Shown piece after piece: positions 23,758 through 34,600 of a stretch of DNA of 64,000 nucleotides. Under the pieces are notes generated by a model, which was not told where the DNA came from, ran no database searches, and worked only from the letters and a program-made list of their open reading frames with translations. Every line of letters starts with the position of its first letter. Position 1 is the first letter of the stretch. The DNA comes from Aradus depressus (lineage: Eukaryota; Arthropoda; Insecta; Hemiptera; Aradidae), in the NCBI GenBank assembly GCA_963662175.1, contig OY759223.1, forward strand, positions 18,825,460-18,889,459, in the 5' to 3' direction. The position numbers were made by a program, and so were the translations under genes.

Positions 23758-23911
23758 ATCCGGAGTTATTAACACAATTTCTCTTAGTGATGCATACATT
23801 CAGGCCGGCTTACGAAGTACAGGCATTTCGCATAGACGACTCTTCGTTTAGTCTATTAAGTGTTAACTCTATTTCAGTGTATAAGTTTTTTTTTTTTTTT
23901 TTTTTTTTTTA

Positions 23912-24192
23912 ATAGTTATTATGACTCATGCTCGGGTTTTAACTATAAGCGCTCTTTCGTCACGCTGGTGGACATGAGCCCGACTCTACTATGGGAGCCC
24001 TAAATTTTGCCTACCCTAAATTTTTATTCTCCTAGATTACGGGTCTTTAACCAGTACCTGACATCGTATAGGCTCGGGACTATTGCTTAACGTCCCATCG
24101 AAGGACTGCTTGCTTATGTACATTTTGTACATTTTTCCTCGCGATCTTGAGCTCAATAAGCATGCATATAACTGATCTACCAACGCCCCTAT
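23912..24192 (-). mobile_element. tRNA-derived SINE
   Basis: Preceded by a T-run (23887..23911). Body atgactcatgctcgggtttt..cgcccctatat with an internal deletion after the gaaggactgcttgcttatgt segment. Confidence 0.8.
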
Positions 24193-24389
24193 ATATTATA
24201 AATATAAAAAAAATATAAATTGGGATAAACAATTTTTTTTTCTTTTTTTAAAAATAAGGTTTCTATTATAATATTATAATACTCGATATAGGACGTACTG
24301 AGTACAATAAGAAGCGATGTGGAATTGTCCCGAAATATATGCCGGAAAAAAATAACCGATAATCAAGCTTAAGATATTTTATTTATTCA

Positions 24390-24500
24390 TAGTTGGTGAC
24401 CCATGCCCGGGCTTTAACAACGAGGTATCACCTAGTAATCTTTAGCCCGACTAATGGCTTCTATGGGAGTAATACATTTTGCCTACCCTAAATTCAATGG
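24390..24500 (-). mobile_element. SINE fragment
   Basis: ttggtgacccatgcccgggctttaacaacgagg followed by a decayed 3' domain. The head is absent. Confidence 0.6.
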
Positions 24501-25489
24501 AAAAGTCTTAGGGCCCCAGGCAAAGGGCGATAAGGTTTAGCAGGAGAGTGAAAACTTTCTGGATTACAAATAATGCCAGCTGGGTAGTACATTGCTGGTG
24601 ATTCTCTCTCTTAATTTAATTTAATTTAAAAACATCTACTGTATTTATTATATACTTTATCTACTGTATAAAATTATTATTTTTATACTCATATTTTCTA
24701 GTATTTATTTATTTAATAATTTCTTTTTACTTTTTACTTAATTTAATTTACTTTTTAGTAGTATTCTGTGTCAGACTCTAAGAGTTAGTATCTGTTTAAG
24801 TATCTAAATGGTAAACTATCTTAATGTATATATTTTTATGACGTATCATATTACCATGTTATAGTTTAATGGAAAAATATTTTTATTACATTTTTTTACA
24901 AACACGTTTATGGTGTATTCATATTATTAAAATGAATCTTCAAGATTGTGTTTGTGCATTCAAAGAATGCATCCAAAGAGGTTTCATATTGAGATGCAGA
25001 TGTTCTCATAGAGACCTAAACAATTGTCGTTCCTAGAAGTAGAAAAAAAAAAAATTTGCCAACAGGTCAGAAAATATTGAGAAAAGGTGGTCCGTAGACA
25101 GGTGTTAGGCTGAGAAAGGGTTCTTAAGGAGAACCCTTTACAGTCCACAATGGACACACACAAACACAGTGGCACATTTCTTTTTTATGAATGAATACTC
25201 CCCAGGATGGAGGACTCTAGCGATTCTGGATCCCACGCCATTCAACTATAAATTCCTCAAATATGCTTTTTCTAAATTTTTATGAAAGACTTTACCGTGG
25301 ACTAGAGATTGGCAAACCAGATATGTGAAATTTTCAGGTAATGTTTGACCGATTAGATCAGGTAATAGACAGGAAATTTTGAATGTGTTCAGAACCCCAC
25401 AAAGATTACTCCTATTGATTTTCAGTCAAATCGCCTTAACTTAAAATTATTAATCTTAAAACTACCGATGTGATAGACCAAATATCGAT

Positions 25490-25717
25490 CGTGTTGAGCG
25501 AAAAGGGTCAGTTTGATTTTTTTCATTCGGACCTATCTGATTTCACCCTGTCTAGGTCATCAGTTGATTTGGGCCTATCTGCAAGGGCCAAACTGAAATT
25601 ATCTAAAACCTTGAAATGAAAAAGGGCCAAAGTGTTTGGTGTTTGGGGCCAAACTGCATTTTTTATAGTTTTAGAAACATTCTGCAAGTTGCAGATTGGC
25701 CCTTTTCGCTCAACACC
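25490..25717. mobile_element. Short MITE with ~18-bp terminal inverted repeats
   Basis: gtgttgagcgaaaagggtc at 25491 is mirrored by ggcccttttcgctcaacac ending at 25716. ATCGAT occurs just outside both ends (25484..25489 and 25718..25723), a possible target duplication. 228 bp, non-coding. Confidence 0.65.
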
Positions 25718-25749
25718 ATCGATATGTGAGAAAAGTTTCAGATAGGTAA

Positions 25750-25995
25750 TGTAATTTTTTTTTTTTTTTTTTTTTTTTGGATTGGCTTCGGCAGACACCA
25801 CACTCAGCCATCAATGTGTTATTTTAGTTATATTTACGACATCCATGGCCCCGGGAGGGAGTTCTATCTACGACATAAAACCCCCAAACCATGGTGAGAC
25901 CATGCGACCAAAGCCCTACGCTCTAGCCCGCACGGCCACCATGGCTCCCATTGCAGTATTTTCGAATGCAGCTAATGAGATGCCGTGATTCATAG
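25750..25995 (-). mobile_element. Poly(A)-tailed retroposon 3' end
   Basis: A 25-30-base T-run (25750..25779) is followed by a GC-rich segment (attggcttcggcagacaccacactcagcc..), i.e. on the minus strand a GC-rich 3' end with an A-tail. It resembles other non-LTR or SINE ends in insects. Family unknown and 5' boundary uncertain. Confidence 0.5.
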
Positions 25996-26429
25996 ACGAC
26001 GTCTACTACGTATAGGGAAAATTACATAATCGGTCAAAAGTTCGATGTTGACTTTTCTTAGTAATTTCATGTTTATTAATAATTTTGTTGTTTTTATTCC
26101 GACCTATCTCATCCCCACTTTGTCCTCCCCCGAACCGCCACGTAAACGATAAGGGTACTGCAGCTAGTTATTGCATATTTTAACTAATTCCTCTTGAATC
26201 ATTTTTAAACTTCAACCATAATTTCACCGTATCGACGGCAAAATTTTAGGCATTGATTTTTATTTTTAAAAAAATGTAGAAAAAAAGTAAAAATACTTTT
26301 TTTTTCACCTTTATTACTTAATTTCCAACTATGAACTACATCACAACTAGGAAATAAGAACAAAGAAAAACAGAAACACCACTTGAGTCTTTTGATGAGA
26401 CGGCTGGTCAACACCACCGCCTTCCAGGG

Positions 26430-27140
26430 GTCCTCTTCAGGCAGGAGGTCACGAGGCCAACGACGTTCAATCGCCGAGGAGGCCCACCCGGCGAGGACCG
26501 GACCGACATGGCTTCCATCAGTGTGTTTGGATGTGTCGTGAACTTGTGCAAATTTGTGTATAATTGTTGTCTAACTTCGTGTAAGAATGGTATGTTCAGG
26601 TCATGATGTAATGTTATGTTTGATACGTGGTATGAGCATTGTGTGATTGATCGGAGGTATTTTGACTGGCTTCAATTCTTTTGGTCTGAGAGGGCTTAGC
26701 TGAACGCCATACGTCCCGATAGGTCTAATAACGGTCTTTTAGACACCCAGTTTGTAGTTGAGGCGAAGTTGAGAAAGCTTGTCTAGTAGTATTTTGAATG
26801 GTCCAAATCGCCGTTTCATTTTCTGTCGAGTCTGAGTAACATGTTTATTCCATGTCAATCGTCTGTCAAGATAGAGTCCTAAGTATCATACGTCTTTGTC
26901 ATGTTTCAGAGGGATATTATTCAGCCATACAGTTGGGCAGTCACCGCGCCTCAAGGCGAATGTAACATGAAGGGATTTGATCTCATTTATTTTTACCTTC
27001 CACAGACGCAACCAACCCTCTAGAAGGTGTAAGTGCTCCTGCAGAGATTTGGATGCGTCCCCAGCCGATTTATTAGTAGCTAAAATTGCTATGTCACCGG
27101 CACTCACCTGTGGGACACCAGCTCTTATGGGTTGAATATC
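26430..27140 (-). pseudogene. Jockey-type reverse transcriptase C-terminal region, degenerate
   Basis: Minus strand: DIAILATNKSAGDASKSLQE, LRLWKVKINEIKSLHVTFAL, YLGLYLDRRLTWNKHVTQTR, MKRRFGPFKILLDKLS, VIRPIGTYGVQL and finally ERRWPRDLLPEE near 26450. The AILA..W..WKVKIN..KS.HVTF..YLGL.LDRRLTW order is the Jockey-clade RT. Stops after HDKDV and YKLGV and frameshifts show it is dead. Confidence 0.85.
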
Positions 27141-27465
27141 AGAGTGGACACTGCCCTGTCTGACCTGGAAAAAGTGTTTTTCTTTTAAAAAAAAATATCA
27201 AAAAATATTGTAGAGACCTCACGTTGTGGCCCTGTTGCCCACCCCTAAATTCGGCTCTGTGCCGGTGATTCACCGATATTATTTCTATATAGTTTGAACT
27301 GTATAACTTTTGAATTTTCCTGCCATATAAAAAAGTTTTCCTATGGCTTTACTAGAAGAAAACAGGAGGCAGGATAAGGGTGGGAAACATTTTTCTACCC
27401 CTTTTTCCCGACAGAGCACTCACCCTCTCACCCCTAGCTGGGTCGTCAAGGTAACCCTCCAACCC

Positions 27466-27489
27466 TCCCCCCCCCCCCCCCCCCCCCCC
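27466..27489. repeat. Poly-C tract
   Basis: Over 20 consecutive C residues (one G near the end). Similar G or C homopolymers occur near 4017..4044, 9045..9080, 13235..13254, 14418..14436 and 31742..31757. Confidence 0.9.
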
Positions 27490-27781
27490 GCCCACTACTC
27501 CGACTCACACAGAAAAACAGTAGGGGCCACCACCCCCTCAGAGGAGAGTGTACAATATCGAAGCAATGGTCGGATAAAGTACCCAGTCACCCTCTCTCCC
27601 TCTCTCATATATAAAGTGGAGGGCCCTCGTGAAAAATCTTTATAAAGAAAATTTCCTTTCTCTCCAACGAACCAACTCTAATACCAGAGAGAAGCATGAA
27701 AACCCTTCTTTATAGTTCTCTTTACAAACTGGAGATTATTTGTCACTTGGGACCTTCTTGGTACTTATGAGACACACGAAC

Positions 27782-28056
27782 CACTGCTCAGAGGTGCTAG
27801 TCTACTGAGTTAATGATTACGGATTTTCGATTTTTTTATCTGGAAAAACCTTGAGCACACCGTCCTTCGGATGAGACGTTAAGCGATGGTCCCGTCCCTG
27901 TGCGATGTCAAGTACTCATTAAAGACTCCTAATCTAGGTGAATAAACCTACGTAGGCAAAATGTAGGACTCCCACAGTAGAGTCGGTCTCATGTCCACCA
28001 GAGTGACGAAAGAGCGCGAGTTAAAGCCCGGGCATGAGTCATAAAACCTAACCTAA
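27782..28056 (+). mobile_element. tRNA-derived SINE, diverged, telomere-like tail
   Basis: Head decayed (ccactgctcagaggtgctag), body gagcacaccgtccttcgg..ccaccagagtgacgaaagag, tail ataaaacctaacctaac. Confidence 0.8.
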
Positions 28057-28249
28057 CTATTTTTGAAAAAATTCCTAAACCATAAACGTTTTTATTTGAA
28101 GTGTGTTTGTTTCTACTGTCTTAAAGAAGTGGGGAAGGTCATTGAAGAAATTCATTCCGTTATACTTTTTTAAAAAAAGAGAAGAGTGATCCAAATTGGG
28201 AAAGAATGTTCAGCCCTATGGAAAATTGAAACCCAAAAGTTGATGAATG

Positions 28250-28346
28250 AGAGTGGTCGCATAGCAGAATCGGGCTCATGCCCACCAGAGCGACGAAAGA
28301 GCGCTGTGACCGCGTGATTAAAGCCCAGGCAGAAGTCAAATTAAGT
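28250..28346 (+). mobile_element. SINE 3' fragment
   Basis: agaatcgggctcatgcccac..gcgacgaaagagcgctgtga..aagcccaggca only; the rest is missing. Confidence 0.65.
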
Positions 28347-28420
28347 AACAAATTATATGCTACCTCTAAGTATACATTTTTATGACCTATCCAATTACCA
28401 TGTACATCGGAAATACATAT

Positions 28421-28520
28421 TTATAATTAGTTATTATGACACATGCCCGGGCTTTAACTACAAGGTTATATCGCCTACTACCAGAGCGCTCTTTCGTCAC
28501 TCTGGTGGACATGAGCATAA
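28421..28520 (-). mobile_element. SINE 3' fragment
   Basis: ttagttattatgacacatgc..tctggtggacatgagc on plus, truncated before the ggagtcctaaat part. Confidence 0.75.
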
Positions 28521-28989
28521 CTCTATTTTCTCAAAGAACAAGACGTTTATAACATGGTTATTTTATTATTTTTGTTTAAAGAACTTTATATCATGGTTAT
28601 TTTATTATTTTTGTCTGAGAAAATTGCCATTAATATCATAGTTATTTTATTCTCTTTGAACCATGAGAAAAAAAAAAATTCATTCCCTAATTTCATATCG
28701 AACGATATCTATTGGATTTTGTGCCCAGCCTGTATTTAATGTGGTAGGCATTACGGTACCCCAGGAGTGTGCCACGTTCATGTTCCCCCCGGGTAGATCC
28801 GGACCTCAGGAGAGTCGTAAAGAAGGGCCATCTTAGCGCTAGATAGGGTGGCCAAGAGTGGCAATCACTATTATTGGTAACGAACCAGATTGGATATTTT
28901 TGAAAAGATTTTAGTCTCTTTTGTTTTTTCGCACATCCGAAGGATAGAGGAATCTCTGTAATCCCTTTCTGAGAGTCAAACGTTCTAAA

Positions 28990-29700
28990 CAGTTATAAAA
29001 AGTATAGGTGAAGTTATGGAATCGTCAGAAATTCGATTTGAATTTTCAAAAATTTTATTTCTTCTGACGCCCTAATTACAATAATAAGTAATAGTAGGCG
29101 AATCGATTGCACTTACCCAGCACGAATTAATCAATTCAGTTTACGCTCTCCCACTAAAACCAAAAAAACGTAGTTTGGCCTAGTATAAAATTTTTCAAAA
29201 TTGTGTAATAATTAAGGATATTTTTTATAACCTCATTAAGGGTATTTCTTATCAAAAAATGGAATCCAAAATATTTTTATATTTTCAAACTTGCCCGTTT
29301 ACTACAATCACAAAAACGATAAGCGTCGTCCTTATGAAATTTTGAATTTAAATATAAAATTTCATGTTTCAGTTATTGGTATTTTTGAGTTGAGCCCCTC
29401 TGATCCCGCTCCCTTTCGGCTCATTCCCCCGAAAATTAATAAGTGTCGTCTTAATTGGGCTTTGAATTTTATCTATGAAATTTCTTATCAATACATTCAT
29501 TACTACGGCAGTTAATAGAATTTTGTTTTTGTGTGTCATTCTCAAAGGTTTTTGGATACACATGTACAATTTCGTGTCGATACATTCTCTCTATGTGGAG
29601 TTATTGTGTTCACAGACAAACACAAATACATTTTTTTTTTTTTTTTTTTTTTTAAATAAGGTTGGAAAACGTGAAATTCGCTTGAAATTTCCGCATCGAA
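28990..29700 (-). repeat. Dispersed repeat family D copy
   Basis: ggtgaagttatggaatcgtc at one end, internal ttcatgtttcagttattggt, gtcgtcttaattgggctttg, tcaatacattcattactacg and gatacattctctctatgtgg units, then a T-run and aaaacgtgaaattcg. Confidence 0.55.
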
Positions 29701-29745
29701 TTGTTTACAGATAACATGATTTCCCCGAACCTTCCTACAGCAGGG

Positions 29746-30082
29746 TAGGTTAGGTTAGGTTTTATGACTCATGCCCGGGCTTTAACTACGAGGTCATATC
29801 GCCTACTACCAGAGCGCTCTTTCATCACTCTGGTGGACATGAGTCCCACTCTACCGTGGGAGTCCTAAATTTTGCCTACCGTAAATTTTTATTCACCTAG
29901 GGCAGGGGTCTTTAACGAGTATCTGACATCGTACAGGCTCGGGACCATCGCTTAACGCCCCATCCGAAGGACGGCGTGCTTAAGTTTATTTTACCTCCCA
30001 GATAAAATAAACTAAGGGGTTTCAAACCCACGTTCTTGAGCTCAAAAGGCAAGCACACATACCACTGAGTTACCAGCGCCCT
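29746..30082 (-). mobile_element. Full-length tRNA-derived SINE (337 bp) with (AACCT)n tail and target duplication
   Basis: Plus strand taggttaggttaggttttat..gagttaccagcgccct. Direct repeat CAGCAGGG at 29738..29745 and 30083..30090 defines both ends. The tRNA-like head, B-box area, conserved 3' domain and pentameric tail are all present; part of the gggtttcaaaccca segment is shortened. Confidence 0.92.
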
Positions 30083-30209
30083 CAGCAGGGGAAATATATA
30101 TATATAATATATTGTATATAATGTTTGTGGAATAGACAATATTTCAAAAAAGAAGTTTGTTTTGTTTAATTAATATTTATGCTATATATTATGTTTAACT
30201 TCGCCAGCT

Positions 30210-31160
30210 ATACGAGGTATAGGAGAAGTTATGCAATCAGCCAAAAATTCGATGAGGGTTTTTCAACGGAATTTCATACTTTCCAACCTCTAGCTTCCAC
30301 ATATGAAAAAAAAAAAAATCTGTGTCTTTATGTCTATACACCTGTGAACACGATAATTCCCGATAGAATGAATGTATCATCACGAAATTTTATATTGACA
30401 TTAAAAACCCCACAAGGATGACACCTATATATTTTCAGCCAAATCGGCTTAAGGGAAGGGGGAGATTAGGGGGGAGGCTTAACATAAAAATTCTAATAAC
30501 TGCCGATACAATGAATGTATCGACACAAAACTTCATATGTGAATTCAAAACCCCACAAGGATGACACCTATCTATTTTCAGTCAAATCGACCAAAGGGAA
30601 GGGGGGATTAGGGGGGCGGCTTAACATAAAAATTCTAATAACTGCCGATATAATGAATGTATCGACATAAAACTTCATACGTGAATTCAAAACCTTACAT
30701 GGATGACACCTACCTATTTTCAGCTAAATCGGCCAAAGGAAAGGGGGAGATTAGGGAAGAGGCTTAACATAAAAACCCAAATAACTGTCGATGTAATGAA
30801 TGTATCGACATAAAACTTCATACGTGAATACAAAACCCCACAAGGATGACACCTATCTATTTTCAGCCAAATCGGGCAAAGGGAAGGGGGGATTAGGGGG
30901 GAGGCTTAACATAAAAACTCTAATAACTGCCGATGTAATGAATGCATCGACTTGAAATTTTATATTTAATGTCTAAACCCAATGAGGACATACTCTGTCA
31001 AATTTCAGCGATATCGGCCGAAGGGAAGGGGGGTTCAGGGGAGGGGGCAATTCAAAAACTCTAAAATGAATTTATCGACACAAAATTTAGTATGAGGCAA
31101 ACGGGCCAATTAGTGATTGAGGGGGAGTGTAAAATTTATTGTTTAATTCGCTCTGGGGAT
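30210..31160 (+). repeat. Dispersed repeat family D, long copy with five ~150-bp internal units
   Basis: Begins ccagctatacgaggtatagg and agaagttatgcaatcagcc, then repeats a unit (aatgaatgtatcgacacaaa..gatgacacctatctattttc..gggaagggggagattagggg..aataactgccgat) about five times. Ends near gcaaacgggcc..gggatgtacattgacga. This is the most complete copy in the window. Confidence 0.75.
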
Positions 31161-31677
31161 GTACATTGACGATTATTAACCGACAACCTTTTTTCGTTAC
31201 TTATAATGGCAGGAGTTGAACACCATAATATAAATATTTATATTCTTAGTAAAGTTTTTCTGAACTTGTCTACAGTTAGTAGAAAATAAGAGACCATATC
31301 AGAGAAAGGAGCAAAAACAGGGCAATATTCAAAAAAAGGGTTATAAAATTTACTACCCTGGGTATTGGGAGTGGGACAACAAAAACGGGAGAGCATCTCA
31401 AATTGATGCCTCGAAATAGGGTTGAAAGGAAGAACAGAAAAAAATGTCGGAGAAGACACTGTAAAACGAAAATAGAAACACTATTTGTTATGTGAACTGT
31501 TCTTACGAGTATTTTTGTCTCCTGTATGTAAAAAAGAATGAAAAAAAAAAAAAAAAAACATTTTGAAAGCATTCCCAGGTAGTGTTCAATACATGAAATG
31601 TTTAACAATTTTCAAGAAAAAATGTTGTTTTGGGTATCACCGGCTATGTAGTTTCCCATTCGTCAACATCAATTATA

Positions 31678-32428
31678 GAGGGCGCCGATAGCACAGTGGT
31701 ATGCATGCTTGCTTCCTCAGCTCAAGGCCATTGGCGGCGACTGGGGGGGGGGGGGGGCGAGGGGGGGCAGTCGCTCCCCCGCTTTTTGAGAAAGCACTTA
31801 AATGGTTTTTCAAATTTAACATTTGACTGTGTTGAAAATGTGTTGAAGTGTACGGTAGGCGGAAGAACAGACGCTTAACATTGTTTTAAAACAAAAAGTC
31901 TGAACTTTTTCCACACAACCAAATTGTTGTGTGATATGGTACAAAAAATTGTATATAGTAAGTTCTTTAGTAACTTCAGGTAAGCTAGTGTTTTACTAAA
32001 TAAAACTAAGTGTGCTGATACAAAATTGTGTATCTAGATCGCTTTAAAAACCCACTAAATAGCACCAATTTTTAAATAAATTTTCCGGAGGAGGGCCCCC
32101 TGACCCCCCGTCAGCTGGGGGTATGGAATATGGCTTTGCCCCCCCAATTTTAGACTCCACTCGCCGCCACTGCTCAAGACCACGGGTTCGAAAAAAAAAC
32201 TTAAGTATGCCGTCCTTCTGATGGGACGTTAAGCGATGGTCCCGAGCCTGTACGATGTCAGGTACTCGTTACCCCTGTCCTAGATGAATAAACATTCAGA
32301 ATAGGAAAAATTTAGGACTCCCATAGTAGCGTCGGGCTCATGTCCACCAGAGCGACGAAAGAGCGCTCTGGTAGTAGGCGATATGACCTTGTAATTAAAG
32401 CCCGGGCATGAGTCATAATAACTAACAT
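31678..32428 (+). mobile_element. tRNA-derived SINE split by a hAT-like insertion
   Basis: Head gagggcgccgatagcacagtgg..cctcagctcaag up to 31728, then continuation ctcaagaccacgggttcg from 32173 to tail agtcataataactaac. The 444 bp between are a separate element with an 8-bp target duplication. Confidence 0.85.
31729..32172. mobile_element. hAT-like MITE (444 bp) inside a SINE
   Basis: Terminal inverted repeats cattggcggcgactgg / ccactcgccgccactg (two mismatches) and flanking 8-bp direct repeats CTCAAGGC (31721..31728) and CTCAAGAC (32173..32180). 8-bp duplications and CA(g/t)TGGCGGC ends fit the hAT superfamily. No transposase; a G-run follows the left end. Confidence 0.85.
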
Positions 32429-32480
32429 TAACTATTTATCTCTAATTATTTAAGTTATTTATTTACTCACCTATCCTTCT

Positions 32481-33325
32481 AAGTTGAGAAACGCGGACAT
32501 ATTGTGGAAACTTGTAATAAATAAATAAAACAAACTTATTTTTGAAATATTGTCTATTCCACTAAAGATATGTATACATATATAATTACCGGTTTCGGCT
32601 TTATACCATCGTCAGGTCTAGTTATGAACTAAGTCAGTTTGCAGAGAGCGACCCTTCAAATACATCTCAGGTCAAAGGGTGCTATTAGTACTTGGGAGGA
32701 AACCGTTCTACATTCGCGACCCACATAATTGACAATAGCCACACTTTCGACCCATCTACAGGCATTAAATATCTCCATTATTGCCCAAAAAGCAGGCTAC
32801 TTAATAGCTTAGAGCAATTAGAAATAAATAAAGCTACCAAAAGGAACATTTGCATGAATGACCAAATTTATTTCAACTATTCCCCTTTGTTAACACCCTG
32901 ATCCAGTTCTGTTTCCACATATATGTTTGTATTATCTGTTATTAATATTTGGTTCCACATATATGTTTCAAGTTATCTAAATCTTAACATTATTATTAAT
33001 TTTATTTCTATTTTTTATTATTTACTTGTATTTGTACTTATTTATTTGTTATTTTCCCCGTATTAGTCTAGTGATATTGTTTTATGTAAATTTAGAACTA
33101 GGTTTTGTTAAGAAATATTTCATGAGTTAGCTAACGGTACAGCCGGGGGACTCCCAAGTTCTAATAGCACCCTTTGACCTGAGATGTATTTGAAGGGTCG
33201 CTCTCTGCAAACTGACTTAGTTCATAACTAGACCTGACGATGGTATAAAGCCGAAACCGGTAGTTATATATGTATATATATCTTTAGTGGAATAGACAAT
33301 ATTTCAAAAATAAGTTTGTTTTATT
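32481..33325 (+). mobile_element. Penelope-like element, 5'-truncated, with inverted terminal repeats
   Basis: About 150-bp terminal repeats (gtctattccactaaag..accggtttcggctttatacc..tgcagagagcgacccttcaa) occur forward at about 32490..32690 and inverted at about 33180..33325. Between them lie the end of an endonuclease ORF and a 3' region. Short direct repeat tcacctatcctt flanks both sides (about 32469..32480 and 33330..33341). Inverted pseudo-LTRs and a GIY-YIG ORF are known Penelope features. Confidence 0.8.
32692..32901 (+). pseudogene. Penelope-type GIY-YIG endonuclease, C-terminal fragment
   Basis: Open frame with RSTFATHIIDNSHTF, GIKYLHYCPKSRLLNSLEQ, LEINKATKRN and NDQIYFNYSPLL then stop. 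The SxFAxHIxxxxHxF and LNSLExLEIxKA motifs are the C-terminal half of the Penelope GIY-YIG domain. The N-terminal catalytic YIG part and the reverse transcriptase are missing. Confidence 0.8.
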
Positions 33326-33407
33326 TATTCACCTATCCTTGTTTTTTTAATTTTTTTTTTCTCATATTTCCTAATACTTTCTAATTTTTATCATTAATTT
33401 ATTTGTA

Positions 33408-33655
33408 GGAATATTGAGGGTCAGTAAAAGATGGAAGAAAACACTATTGTGATGATAAACATTACTGAACGTTAAAATAGACATTATAACAAGTTAAAAA
33501 TTGAATTAAAAACACACTAATGTTGTTTAATTGTGATTCTAATCTTGATTCCCCCCCATGTTTGTAGTCCCTGATGATGATATAAAATATATCGAAACTT
33601 TGGTGTTTGAATAGTGTTTTCTTCCATCTTTGACTGACCCTCAATATTCCTACAA
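33408..33655. mobile_element. Inverted-repeat element, ~40-bp arms
   Basis: aatattgagggtcagtaaaa..gatggaagaaaacactatt on the left is mirrored by aatagtgttttcttccatc..tgactgaccctcaatatt on the right. The interior ccctgatgatgatataaa..atcgaaactttgg resembles Penelope terminal-repeat motifs. Confidence 0.7.
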
Positions 33656-33659
33656 TTAG

Positions 33660-34300
33660 AATTTACAGTCGCTAATCAACAACTACATTAATTTATTTAT
33701 TTTATTTTATAATTTTTCTTCTTCTTTCTCTTCACACTTTTTCTTTTTAGCCTATACTTACTAAAATTAATTTTATTTTTATCCTCCTCTGGGCATCCTT
33801 TCTTCTATTTTATAGGTAACCATCATTCTATTATACTCTGTCGGTTTTTATTATTTATTCATTTGTTTTATTTTATTCATATTTCATAGATTCTTTATTC
33901 GTTCCTCTATTTATATAGATACTTTTATTTCTTTATAATTAAGCTGTTCATGTTAGTTTTTAACTTATTTATATTTATTATCATCTAGTTATTCTCCACA
34001 GTAGCACTAATTTATTTATTTTTGTATTTATTTCTTGGTATGGTATGCTGATACTTTATTTAATCGTTTCCTTATATTTTTGACTCTGTATGTATTTATT
34101 CCTAGGGGACCTCGGTCCCAGAATAAAATTCTTTTGCATTCTTCATTTTTTAAATTTATATACCGCCCCAAAACGAATCAATTAACATTTTGCTCCTTTT
34201 CTAAAACCAGTCGACAGTTTGCGCTATTATTCAGTAGTTGTCTTTTCAACTCAACATTTTTTGTGTCAAGCTTTTTTTTGAGAAAATCATTATTTTTCGA
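33660..34300. other. AT-rich sequence, nothing recognised
   Basis: T-rich low-complexity sequence. The open frame at 34035..34310 (FSFSK-rich) has no family resemblance and no splice context. Confidence 0.4.
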
Positions 34301-34304
34301 GTTA

Positions 34305-34600
34305 CAGTAGAACCTCTTTAAGTCGAACCTCGATAAGTCGAAAACCTCCAAAACTAGAAAAAAAGTTTTGTTCCTTTCCCTTCAAGCCCGAAAACCTCCA
34401 TTACTCGAAATCTCAACCCTCTATTAGTCGAAATAATCAGTGAGTCCCTACAAGCCATTTTGGTACATATTTTCCCTCTATAACTCGAAAAAATAAATTG
34501 GATCTCTGTATCTCGAACAGCAATGTTTTATTTTACAACCTTTACAACTCGATTATTTGAAACTTATTACCTCTATAGCTCCAAGAAAAATAAGTTACCA
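34305..34600 (+). mobile_element. pogo/Tigger-like terminal region (MITE or fragment)
   Basis: Starts TA-cagtagaacctctttaag then tcgaacctcgataagtcgaa, with repeated (a/t)(a/t)actcgaaa motifs. The cagtNgaacct..ataaNtcgaa sequence is the typical pogo-class terminal repeat. The opposite end is unclear; weaker related motifs (cctctgtaacttgaa) occur to 34850. Confidence 0.6.

Noticed and set aside
22468..23799. Series of 63-97-codon open frames (CRYIHYIDSHWRFPFGRFRC-type peptides)
   Set aside because: They are translations of the 98-bp tandem monomers, which cycle through frames; no gene structure.
34035..34310. 91-codon frame as a host gene
   Set aside because: Low-complexity F/S-rich translation of T-rich DNA without splice or start context.
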